A stretch of DNA of 5,772 nt from Treponema sp. (GCA_017421145.1 JAFOTA010000038.1:1-5772), one strand, 5' to 3'; positions 1 through 4,961 are shown, counted from the first letter of the stretch. Program-made: numbers and translations. Notes: generated by a model not told the origin, from the letters alone.

Positions 1-1107
1 ATTTTCTTTGCGCTCGGGCTACTCGCGTGTGTTATTGCCAGTTACTATTTTTCACGATTCATTCCGGCTGAGCTTTTCCAAAGCACCATCAGCCCGATTT
101 TGCATGTCGTCATGCTCGTCACCGTGGTGATCGGTGCAATTGTGATGCAACGACATATATGCGGAGTACGCGCGCGTCGGATGTGGCAGGTAGTGCTCAT
201 TTCTTGGGCTATTTTGGAAGTCATCATGCTGCTGGCGGGGAAGATATTTGACTTGCCTACGATTATCTACGAAGTATTTACACTTCAACGCTCCGGTATG
301 GTAGCACGGGATATGTTAGCTTGTCTGTTGCTCTTCTATCCGATGGAGGTGCTGTTGCCGAAGTGGCTCAATGTACGGAGAATGCTATTGATGATGATTC
401 CGCCGTTTATCATCTGGGGCTTGGATTATCTGTTGGAGGAAGACATGCGTGTGCTACTCATCGTCTATCCCATAATCATTGCTTTTTATCTGATCGTGCA
501 CGTTCGTGTCCATCGTGCCAAGTGCGAGGAGAACTATTCGTCGCTGGAGAACACGGCAATCAAGTGGGTACGTAAGTACCTGACGACCCTGATCATCATC
601 GGTCTGTCATATTTCTACCTCTGTTTCACGAATCACCCGACGCGTTTCTTTACCCAGCAGTGGCTGATTCTGTTCCTGTTTGTGATGAATACGGCACAGA
701 TTGTTGTCCGTCGTAAACCGTGGCTGGAAGAGACGGACTCCGACGAACCGGTAGAAGGATTGTCCTTCCCTGCGGAGTACAAGACCAACTTCGAAGCTTG
801 GATGGAGCAGGACAAACCCTATCTGAACAAAGATTTCCGGTTGACGGATCTGATGCAGGTACTGCCGCTAAACCGCACCTATCTGTCGCAATTCATCAAT
901 GCCGAATACGGCTGCAATTTCTATCAGTTGGTAACCACCTATCGTATCAATGAGGCGAAGCGCTTGATGCGTGAGTATCCCGAATTGAAGATGAAGGAGA
1001 TAGCAGAACAATCGGGCTTCTCGTCTCCGGTCGTTTTCGCCCGTACCTTCGCTCGCAAAACAGGTTGTACTCCTACCGAATGGCAACAGCAGAATAAGGA
1101 TAGATAA
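1..1107 (+). CDS. Membrane-anchored AraC-family transcriptional regulator (5' end cut by window)
   Basis: The reading frame is open from the first base, so the true start lies upstream and 368 residues are visible. The first ~235 residues are strongly hydrophobic, with about seven or eight candidate membrane segments (roughly 2-17, 31-50, 62-80, 102-119, 127-142, 149-165, 190-207, 217-233) separated by basic loops. A charged linker follows, then from about residue 263 a typical AraC/XylS DNA-binding domain. Its first helix-turn-helix lies near LTDLMQVLPLNRTYLSQFIN and the second at IAEQSGFSSPVVFARTFARK, closed by the family's GCTPTEW-type ending. Membrane-bound AraC regulators are common in Bacteroidetes, where they are thought to sense a signal at the membrane and act on nearby promoters. 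The ligand and targets cannot be told from sequence. No clear rho-independent terminator follows. The fold call is firm; the signal-sensing role is inference. Confidence 0.9.
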   Translation: MFFALGLLACVIASYYFSRFIPAELFQSTISPILHVVMLVTVVIGAIVMQRHICGVRARRMWQVVLISWAILEVIMLLAGKIFDLPTIIYEVFTLQRSGMVARDMLACLLLFYPMEVLLPKWLNVRRMLLMMIPPFIIWGLDYLLEEDMRVLLIVYPIIIAFYLIVHVRVHRAKCEENYSSLENTAIKWVRKYLTTLIIIGLSYFYLCFTNHPTRFFTQQWLILFLFVMNTAQIVVRRKPWLEETDSDEPVEGLSFPAEYKTNFEAWMEQDKPYLNKDFRLTDLMQVLPLNRTYLSQFINAEYGCNFYQLVTTYRINEAKRLMREYPELKMKEIAEQSGFSSPVVFARTFARKTGCTPTEWQQQNKDR

Positions 1108-1129
1108 TTCGTAAAAAATTACCTAAAAA

Positions 1130-1161
1130 TTTGCATATGTGCAAAATTTGTTGTACCTTCG
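1130..1161 (+). promoter_or_regulatory. Promoter-like site with no gene behind it
   Basis: TTTG at 1130-1133, a 20-bp spacer and TACCTTCG at 1154-1161 match the Bacteroidetes -33/-7 layout except for one change in the -7 box (TTCG instead of TTTG). No ATG-started reading frame follows before the next promoter. It may be a decayed promoter or the start of a short untranslated RNA. Confidence 0.4.
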
Positions 1162-1222
1162 GCACGCCCTTATTCATTCTGAACAAGGAATCCTCCGAAG
1201 GTACAGTCGCACAATTGTGCGA
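1153..1222. repeat. Cluster of inverted repeats between the regulator and ATPase genes
   Basis: GTACCTTCGG (1153-1162) is repeated exactly in inverse as CCGAAGGTAC (1195-1204). Directly after it is a perfect 16-bp palindrome, TCGCACAATTGTGCGA (1207-1222). TTATTC (1170-1175) and GAATAA (1221-1226) can also pair. The left arm includes the -7 box of the promoter-like site at 1130-1161, so the dyad could be an operator or part of a folded RNA. There is no T-run, so it is not a standard terminator. Confidence 0.55.
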
Positions 1223-1277
1223 ATAACAAGTCTTTTCCGCTAAAAATCTAAATAAATTAAATTTTTGTCGGCAAATC

Positions 1278-1309
1278 CTTGTATATTCCAAATATTTGTT
1301 GTACCTTTG
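1278..1309 (+). promoter_or_regulatory. Promoter of the AAA_14/DUF4143 ATPase gene
   Basis: CTTG at 1278-1281, 20 bp, then a consensus TACCTTTG at 1302-1309. Transcription would start near 1316, giving a leader of about 77 nt that contains three copies of a 14-bp repeat. The -7 box is perfect; the -33 box lacks the first T. Confidence 0.7.
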
Positions 1310-1317
1310 CGGCGGAT

Positions 1318-1374
1318 TTTGAGAATTTTGTGATTTAATTTGAGAATTTTGTAATATAGATTTGAGAATTTTGT
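1318..1374 (+). repeat. Three 14-bp direct repeats in the ATPase gene leader
   Basis: TTTGAGAATTTTGT occurs exactly at 1318-1331, 1339-1352 and 1361-1374, with start-to-start distances of 21 and 22 bp, about two helical turns. A degenerate fourth copy one period on (1383-1396) overlaps the start codon at 1393. The regular phasing suggests a binding site for an oligomeric regulator or a leader RNA element; simple duplication drift is the alternative. Confidence 0.8.
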
Positions 1375-1392
1375 ATAACTAAATTGAGCAAT

Positions 1393-2580
1393 ATGGAGTT
1401 CCAAAGAAAACAATTTGACATTGTGCTGTCTCGTATAGAAGAGCCGCGTGGAAAGATACAAGTAGTCATTGGGCCGCGTCAGGTAGGTAAATCCACTTTG
1501 ATGGACCAAGTGTTGGCAAAAATTACGATTCCATACACTCTTGCCAAGGCGGATAATGTAGATCCGCAAGATATCAATTGGATCAAGAGAGTGTGGGAAT
1601 CGGCACGTGGAACGATGATTGCCAAAAACCAGACCGAACACTTACTGGTGATTGATGAGATTCAGAAGATTCACCATTGGAGCGATGCTGTCAAGGAGGA
1701 ATGGGATTGGGATTGTTCTAGAAAAGTGCCTTTGAAAGTGGTGTTGTTGGGCTCATCACGGTTAATGATTCAGTCCGGTTTGAATGAATCGTTAGCCGGA
1801 CGGTTTGAGTTAATTCGAATGGGACACTGGTCGTTTGATGAGATGCAAACGGCATTTGGATTTACGTTGGACCAATATATATATTTCGGGGGGTATCCAG
1901 GTGCCGCTCAGTTCATTCATGATGAGGCACGCTGGAAAAGGTACATCAAGGATAGCATCATCACACCGGCTATTGAGAAGGATATCAAGTTGACTGCGAA
2001 TGTTTATAAGCCTGTTTTGATGAAGCGGCTCTTTCTTTTGAGTTGCGCGTATTCGTCGCAAGAAATGTCGCTTAATAAGATGTTGGGGCAGTTGCAGGAT
2101 GCTGGCAATGTGACGACGCTTGCGGGTTATCTGGCTATCTTGGAGCAATGCCAACTGGTCGGTGGTTTACAAAAATATGCTAATGACGAGGCACGTAAAT
2201 ATAACTCATCGCCAAAATATCAAGTTTTCAATAATGCGCTGATGACAGCCAGCACGCGCGGTAACATTGAGACTATTCGCTCTGATGCCGATAAATGGGG
2301 ACACTGGGTCGAATCTGCGATTGGAGCACACTTGCTAAGCGCTGCCGAAGAAAATGATTATAAAGTTTTTTATTGGCGCGAGCGTGATAACGAAGTAGAT
2401 TATATTGTGGCTACAGATGAAGGCTGCGTGGCGTTTGAGGTTAAGAGTGGCCGTCGTAAAATGAATAGTGGAATGAAAGAATTTGTCAAGTCTTTCCAAC
2501 CGCAACATTCCTATATTATAGGTACTGGCGGTGTTAGTTTTGAAGATTTCCTCAAGACAGATGTTGTACAATGGCTGTAA
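1393..2580 (+). CDS. AAA_14/DUF4143 family ATPase with C-terminal nuclease-like domain
   Basis: This is a complete protein of 395 residues, within the usual size of the family. The N-terminal AAA+ domain has Walker A GPRQVGKST (27-35), Walker B LLVIDEIQKI with D88-E89, a sensor-like LLGSSRLMIQSG (118-129), and SLAGR with R137 as candidate arginine finger. The C-terminal DUF4143 region has the PD-(D/E)XK-like arrangement E307, E334-V-D336 and E349-V-K351, so the catalytic-looking residues are kept. Proteins of this family are abundant in Bacteroidetes and archaea, and their biological role is mostly unknown. I chose ATG 1393 over an upstream in-frame TTG at 1384. The gene stands alone, with its own promoter and repeat-bearing leader, and ends at tandem terminators. 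Family assignment is firm; DNA cleavage is not shown. Confidence 0.93.
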   Translation: MEFQRKQFDIVLSRIEEPRGKIQVVIGPRQVGKSTLMDQVLAKITIPYTLAKADNVDPQDINWIKRVWESARGTMIAKNQTEHLLVIDEIQKIHHWSDAVKEEWDWDCSRKVPLKVVLLGSSRLMIQSGLNESLAGRFELIRMGHWSFDEMQTAFGFTLDQYIYFGGYPGAAQFIHDEARWKRYIKDSIITPAIEKDIKLTANVYKPVLMKRLFLLSCAYSSQEMSLNKMLGQLQDAGNVTTLAGYLAILEQCQLVGGLQKYANDEARKYNSSPKYQVFNNALMTASTRGNIETIRSDADKWGHWVESAIGAHLLSAAEENDYKVFYWRERDNEVDYIVATDEGCVAFEVKSGRRKMNSGMKEFVKSFQPQHSYIIGTGGVSFEDFLKTDVVQWL

Positions 2581-2585
2581 TATTA

Positions 2586-2612
2586 CGCCATCCTTCCGGG
2601 TGGCGTTTTTTT
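2586..2612 (+). terminator. Rho-independent terminator of the ATPase gene
   Basis: An 8-bp stem (2586-2593 with 2598-2605, one G-U pair) closes on a TTCC loop and is followed by seven T's at 2606-2612. It begins six bases after the stop codon. Confidence 0.88.
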
Positions 2613-2614
2613 AT

Positions 2615-2635
2615 GTGCTTCGGCACTCTTTTTTT
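2615..2635 (+). terminator. Second, back-up terminator
   Basis: GTGC (2615-2618) and GCAC (2623-2626) enclose a TTCG tetraloop in its stabilising C(UUCG)G context. A run of seven T's follows at 2629-2635. The stem is only 4 bp, so it probably supports the stronger hairpin just upstream. Confidence 0.6.
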
Positions 2636-2699
2636 CCCCCCTCAAAATAAACCCTAGACCTGAAATCTGCAATCAAAAATCATAAATCATAAATAAAAA

Positions 2700-2731
2700 T
2701 TTGCATGTTTCACAAATTTTTCGTACCTTTG
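2700..2731 (+). promoter_or_regulatory. Promoter of the Cys-rich small protein region
   Basis: Consensus TTTG at 2700-2703, 20 bp, and consensus TACCTTTG at 2724-2731; transcription should start near 2738. It is the best match to the Bacteroidetes consensus in the window. A dyad, TGCACGC (2730-2736) and GCGTGCA (2742-2748), covers the end of the -7 box and the expected start point and may be an operator or a 5' RNA hairpin. Confidence 0.8.
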
Positions 2732-2739
2732 CACGCTGA

Positions 2740-2817
2740 ATGCGTGCAGACGCAAACAAGAGACGGAATAAAAGAAAGCCGGATTCAAAAAAGGACCAGG
2801 CGGAAATAGAAAGATGA
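2740..2817 (+). CDS. Possible 25-aa basic leader peptide (doubtful)
   Basis: An ATG at 2740 opens a 25-codon frame rich in Lys, Arg, Asp and Glu (begins MRADANKRRNKRK). The ATG lies about two bases after the predicted transcription start, so it would be translated almost leaderless. Its TGA overlaps the ATG of the next tiny frame (ATGA at 2814-2817). The overlap and the promoter position are the only support; the composition could also be chance in purine-rich DNA. Confidence 0.2.
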   Translation: MRADANKRRNKRKPDSKKDQAEIER

Positions 2818-2882
2818 AACTATCACAAGAGAAAATAGATTGTCAGATAAAATTAATTGATTCCTTTTTAGCGAAACATTAA
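2814..2882 (+). CDS. Possible 22-aa peptide upstream of the Cys-rich gene (doubtful)
   Basis: A 22-codon frame (begins MKLSQEKIDCQIK) ends 17 bases before the ATG of the 48-aa Cys-rich protein and overlaps the preceding frame by ATGA. It has one Cys and no recognisable domain. It may be a real small protein, an upstream translated leader, or noise. I do not recognise it. Confidence 0.3.
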   Translation: MKLSQEKIDCQIKLIDSFLAKH

Positions 2883-2899
2883 CTAAAAACTAAAATCTT

Positions 2900-3046
2900 A
2901 TGCCCTGTCCAAATAAAAATATTGATTGTCCTTGTTCGAAGGAGAATTGTCCGCGGCACGGAAAGTGCTGCGAGTGTGTAGCGCATCATCGGGAGCACGG
3001 AAAGAAACTGCCGGTGTGTCTGAGAGGAATTGAGTGGGAAAAATAA
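2900..3046 (+). CDS. Small Cys-rich protein, DUF6485-like
   Basis: A 48-residue protein with eight cysteines (3, 10, 12, 17, 23, 24, 26, 40) and His20, 29, 30 and 33. The central pattern C-P-R-H-G-K-C-C-E-C-V, followed by HHR and a LPVCLR ending, matches what I know of the DUF6485 family of short cytosolic Cys-rich proteins in bacteria. No function is established; the Cys/His spacing suggests bound zinc or another metal, which is inference. There is no signal peptide. The protein is shorter than usual gene-calling cutoffs, so it is easily missed. The promoter at 2700-2731 is the likely source of its mRNA, giving a leader of about 160 nt that includes two doubtful tiny frames. ATG 2900 is the only sensible start. 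Confidence 0.8.
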   Translation: MPCPNKNIDCPCSKENCPRHGKCCECVAHHREHGKKLPVCLRGIEWEK

Positions 3047-3151
3047 AAATTTTTTCAAAAAATTCAAAATTTTGGCGAAATCGGGACTTTTGAAAAAAAT
3101 GCCCTCGCAGACCGCAAAAAATAAGGGCAAAAAAATCTTCATTTTTTAACG

Positions 3152-3179
3152 AAAAAAGGCACTTTTGTGGCCTTTTTTT
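3152..3179 (+). terminator. Terminator closing the left part of the window
   Basis: The A-run and GGCAC (3152-3162) pair with GTGGCC and the T-run (3167-3179) across a TTTT loop, with one bulged C. The result is a long stem ending in seven T's. The A-rich 5' side means it could also work on the opposite strand. Confidence 0.75.
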
Positions 3180-3263
3180 GTTATCCGTTTATTATCAATA
3201 TGTTACGCACTTTCCCATTTTTGACGTAAAATCAAGGCTCAGAAAGGGTCGGTTTTTGTCCTA

Positions 3264-3295
3264 TTTGCATATGTCAAAAAATTATATTAAATTTG
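3264..3295 (+). promoter_or_regulatory. Promoter of the 155-aa/128-aa gene pair
   Basis: TTTG at 3264-3267, 20 bp, TAAATTTG at 3288-3295, a full match to TTTG-N20-TAnnTTTG. Transcription should start near 3302, 20 bases before ATG 3322. This rules out the longer in-frame starts upstream of 3302. The first spacer bases (CATATGT) also occur after the -33 box at 1130. Confidence 0.78.
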
Positions 3296-3321
3296 CAGCC
3301 CCGTTTGAGAAAAACCCTAAA

Positions 3322-3789
3322 ATGATCAATCGTTCACTGCATATGATTTTTGAGCCCTCGGGCATGCCTGTTCCTTCAGAAGAAGAGGTGCGCTTCGAGG
3401 CGCGCGAAATCGTGCAACGGAGTGGTTGGGGGCTGCCGCTGATTGAGGCGCTGCGCAAGGTGCAAGACCCCTATTGGCGCGAGGCGGTCACGCGCTGCCT
3501 GATGGACCAATGGCACGAACTGGTGCGAGACAAGAACGAGCAGACCTATTTCTACGACATGGACGGAGATATCCGTTTCTGTTGGGCGGATGCGGATTCT
3601 GATTTTCACCGCATCATACGCCACTGCGCGACCGAACAGGTGGAGGTGGAGTATATGCCTATCCCCGCCCCTTCACCCATGAAAGGAAGGGAGTTGGCGA
3701 GAAAAGCACATGCCCAGATAATTTATAACATTACTATTGAGCAAAACAACGGTCCCATAATTACCGATTCCAATGTCTCTATTCATTAA
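3322..3789 (+). CDS. Uncharacterised 155-aa protein with C-terminal NNGP motif
   Basis: I do not recognise this protein. It is 155 residues, soluble, with no signal peptide or membrane segment. Residues about 19-70 look helical and amphipathic (includes two Trp, W36 and W64). An acidic stretch DMDGDIRFCWADADSD (79-94) follows, then a Pro-rich hinge (113-119) and a C-terminal tail with the motif NNGPIITDSNVSI (142-154). The start ATG 3322 was chosen because the promoter just upstream leaves only about 20 nt of leader; ATG 3343 is possible. The gene overlaps the next by 17 bp, and that next protein begins with a motif like this tail, so the two products may act together. GC-rich codons (GCG, CGC, CTG) are commoner here than in the ATPase gene, which hints at a different origin. 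Confidence 0.8.
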   Translation: MINRSLHMIFEPSGMPVPSEEEVRFEAREIVQRSGWGLPLIEALRKVQDPYWREAVTRCLMDQWHELVRDKNEQTYFYDMDGDIRFCWADADSDFHRIIRHCATEQVEVEYMPIPAPSPMKGRELARKAHAQIIYNITIEQNNGPIITDSNVSIH

Positions 3790-4159
3790 TAACAATAGCG
3801 GTCCCGTCTATAACGGTTGTACCGTCACCATCATCAACGGCCGGACTACGGCGGAGCCATCCACTGAAGCACCTCACCCCGTCGAGGACATCACGGCTGA
3901 ACCCGCAACGGCTGAGTCCTGTCTGTTCACAAGAAAAGCCCGACAAGAGCACAAAGCCGATGAAATCATCCTTGCCTTGCAGCACTCGTTAAGCGGTCGG
4001 CAAGACAAAGCGCGAGCACTCGTCGAGGAAGTGCGGATGTGGCAACGACAAGGGTACATCGATTCGAACTACAATGCCCGGGTGATGTATGACGAACTGA
4101 ACAAAATCATCGTCCTGCCGTTCCAGTACGGAGGCTTCCGAAAATACTACAACGAGTAG
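3773..4159 (+). CDS. Uncharacterised 128-aa protein with N-terminal NSGP motif
   Basis: I do not recognise this protein. It starts inside the end of the preceding gene (17-bp overlap, different frame), so translation is probably coupled. The N-terminus (residues 5-22) has NNSGPVYNGCTVTIING, close to the NNGPIITDSNVSI tail of its neighbour. A Pro/Thr/Glu-rich linker without clear structure follows (about 25-50), then a charged helical region (53-85) and a mixed C-terminus ending in aromatic residues (FQYGGFRKYY). The layout suggests an N-terminal docking strand, a flexible linker and a small helical domain; this is inference. Its TAG stop (4157-4159) is part of the first unit of an 11-bp repeat array, and a terminator follows. 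Confidence 0.8.
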   Translation: MSLFINNNSGPVYNGCTVTIINGRTTAEPSTEAPHPVEDITAEPATAESCLFTRKARQEHKADEIILALQHSLSGRQDKARALVEEVRMWQRQGYIDSNYNARVMYDELNKIIVLPFQYGGFRKYYNE

Positions 4160-4214
4160 CACCGCAGTAGCACACCGGTAGCAAACGAGTTGCATCAGTA
4201 GCAAAGGAGTAGCA
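4156..4214 (+). repeat. 11-bp-period GTAGCA repeat array starting at a stop codon
   Basis: GTAGCA occurs at 4156, 4167, 4178, 4198 and 4209, with a variant GTTGCA at 4189. Steps are 11, 11, 11, 9 and 11 bp, about one helical turn each. The first TAG is the stop codon of the 128-aa gene. The last copy forms the left arm of the terminator at 4209-4236. Because 11 is not a multiple of three, the TAGs fall in all three forward frames. Confidence 0.85.
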
Positions 4215-4236
4215 AATTTTTGCTGCTTCTTTTTTT
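4209..4236 (+). terminator. Terminator of the 155-aa/128-aa unit
   Basis: The last GTAGCAA unit (4209-4215) pairs with TTGCTGC (4220-4226), including one G-U pair, around a short A/T loop. A T-rich tail ends in seven T's at 4230-4236. The right arm overlaps the -33 box of the next promoter. Confidence 0.75.
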
Positions 4237-4249
4237 ATGCCTAATTTTG
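4219..4249 (+). promoter_or_regulatory. Promoter of the second small-gene unit
   Basis: TTTG (4219-4222), 19 bp, TAATTTTG (4242-4249) fits the Bacteroidetes consensus. The -33 box lies within the terminator hairpin of the preceding unit. Transcription would start near 4256, giving an ~80-nt leader before ATG 4337 that holds two palindromes and a 7-bp repeat. Confidence 0.6.
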
Positions 4250-4252
4250 CCG

Positions 4253-4281
4253 TCGAATTCGAAAAACGACAAGCGCTTGTC
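4253..4281. promoter_or_regulatory. Two palindromes at the expected transcription start; candidate operator
   Basis: TCGAATTCGA (4253-4262) and GACAAGCGCTTGTC (4268-4281) are perfect palindromes of 10 and 14 bp whose centres are about 17 bp apart. The first straddles the predicted start point near 4256. Their place just downstream of the -7 box suits a repressor that blocks this promoter; no regulator gene for them is visible nearby. A 5' RNA hairpin is the alternative. Confidence 0.5.
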
Positions 4282-4296
4282 ATGATTTATTAACGA

Positions 4297-4324
4297 GCTG
4301 AAGGCTGATAGCTGACGGCTGAAA
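4297..4324 (+). repeat. Four 7-bp GCTGANN repeats just before a start codon
   Basis: GCTGA recurs at 4297, 4304, 4311 and 4318, exactly 7 bp apart, with varied bases in the last two positions. The array ends 12 bases before ATG 4337, inside the leader RNA, so changes in copy number would alter the spacing in front of the ribosome site. Confidence 0.8.
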
Positions 4325-4336
4325 ACTATTAAAATT

Positions 4337-4741
4337 ATGGCAAAAATTGATTTATCGGTCATTGACCAAATGTTCAGTGCGCAAGTGAGCGCCAACGAGA
4401 GTAAAGCAACCATCGACGCACTGCGTCCGCAAGTGGAAGTAGCCGTGCGCGAACTGATGCGGCAACAAGGTAAGCCCAAGAACTGGACCGGTACGCTGGA
4501 GTACCACGGGTTCAAGATCGTCGTGAGCCGTCCTACGTCCTACACATGGGAGCAGAACACCCAGATCCAGGATGCTAACCTCGATTACTACAAGCGGCTG
4601 CACGGTTGTTACGAGCAACTCAACAGCGACCTCAAAGACCTGCGTGCGGACATGAAGCGCACCGGTGAGAAGCTGGCTAAGGCGCACCCCGATTCCGAAT
4701 CTATCAAGCATGGTTTCCGTTTAGCGTTCCTGACCGAATGA
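4337..4741 (+). CDS. Uncharacterised 134-aa protein, helical with coiled-coil-like C-terminal half
   Basis: I do not recognise this protein. It has 134 residues, no signal peptide and no membrane segment. Residues about 8-45 form a long polar helix, a short strand-like part follows (NWTGTLEYHGFKIVVSRPTSYTW, about 54-76), and residues about 80-118 have heptad-like spacing (L, Y, L, L, M at regular intervals), suggesting a coiled coil or helical hairpin. A protein of this type could be structural or a binding partner, but I cannot name a function. It is first in the unit expressed from the promoter at 4219-4249, behind a repeat-bearing leader. Its TGA overlaps the ATG of a 40-aa gene (ATGA at 4738-4741). 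Confidence 0.82.
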   Translation: MAKIDLSVIDQMFSAQVSANESKATIDALRPQVEVAVRELMRQQGKPKNWTGTLEYHGFKIVVSRPTSYTWEQNTQIQDANLDYYKRLHGCYEQLNSDLKDLRADMKRTGEKLAKAHPDSESIKHGFRLAFLTE

Positions 4742-4860
4742 GCCGTTACATGTCACTAGAGGTCTTTTGTGCGCGGTTTCGTGTGGTCGATCCACTTGAG
4801 GCCGCCGCACAGGAACCCTACAAGTACTACGACCCGTTCGTGGAAAAAGAAAAGGGATAA
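4738..4860 (+). CDS. Uncharacterised 40-aa protein coupled by ATGA overlap
   Basis: A 40-codon frame starts in the stop codon of the 134-aa gene (ATGA) and ends in TAA at 4860. The product begins MSRYMSLEVF and has a Tyr/Pro-rich acidic C-terminal half (EPYKYYDPFVEKEKG). It has no membrane segment and only one Cys. The overlap is the usual mark of translational coupling, and codon choice resembles the neighbours (GCC, CGC, TAC, GAC). It is below common length cutoffs and easily missed. Function unknown; it may be a small partner of the 134-aa protein. Confidence 0.6.
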   Translation: MSRYMSLEVFCARFRVVDPLEAAAQEPYKYYDPFVEKEKG

Positions 4861-4893
4861 AAGAAAAGAAGCAAAAGAAAAAATTATTCATTG

Positions 4894-4961
4894 TATAGTC
4901 CCTGTATTTGTAGTCCCCCTATAATCCCCCTAAGGACTATAACAGACTACAGGTACGGGAC
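4894..4961 (+). promoter_or_regulatory. Long imperfect stem with a competing alternative pairing before the 102-aa gene
   Basis: In RNA, 4898-4915 can pair with 4945-4961 as a 17-bp stem with one bulged U and two G-U pairs (GTCCC / GGGAC outside, TGTAGTC / GACTACA inside). A different 8-bp pairing, TATAGTCC (4894-4901) with GGACTATA (4934-4941), uses the same left strand and cannot form together with the outer stem. Seen as DNA, four related half-sites are arranged two forward, two reverse. The element ends 20 bases before ATG 4982 and lacks a T-run, so it looks like a translational switch or operator rather than a terminator. Confidence 0.55.

Noticed and set aside
2879..3142. 87-codon frame on the - strand opposite the Cys-rich gene
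   Set aside because: Rich in Phe, Leu and Lys from the AT-rich DNA and opposed to a well-supported Cys-rich protein with family-like spacing; judged a shadow.
3102..3148. 16-codon frame and possible TGCCCT/AGGGCA hairpin in the AT-rich stretch
   Set aside because: The frame is very short and low in complexity. The hairpin has a loop of about 20 nt and no T-run on the + strand.
3178..3321. In-frame extension of the 155-aa protein upstream to 3178 or to ATG 3271
   Set aside because: The extension runs through a terminator tail and a full-consensus promoter whose start point is near 3302, and the added residues look non-coding.
4156..4214. CRISPR array
   Set aside because: Units are only 11 bp with 5-bp variable parts, far too short for repeats and spacers, and no cas genes are present.
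4237..4293. 18-codon frame beginning MPNFAVEFEKRQ
   Set aside because: Its ATG lies upstream of the predicted transcription start near 4256 and the frame consists largely of the palindromes, so translation is unlikely.
4920..4925. TATAAT, a perfect enterobacterial -10 box
   Set aside because: No -35 box at a proper distance, and Bacteroidetes promoters use TAnnTTTG. It lies in the loop of the folded element and is taken as chance.
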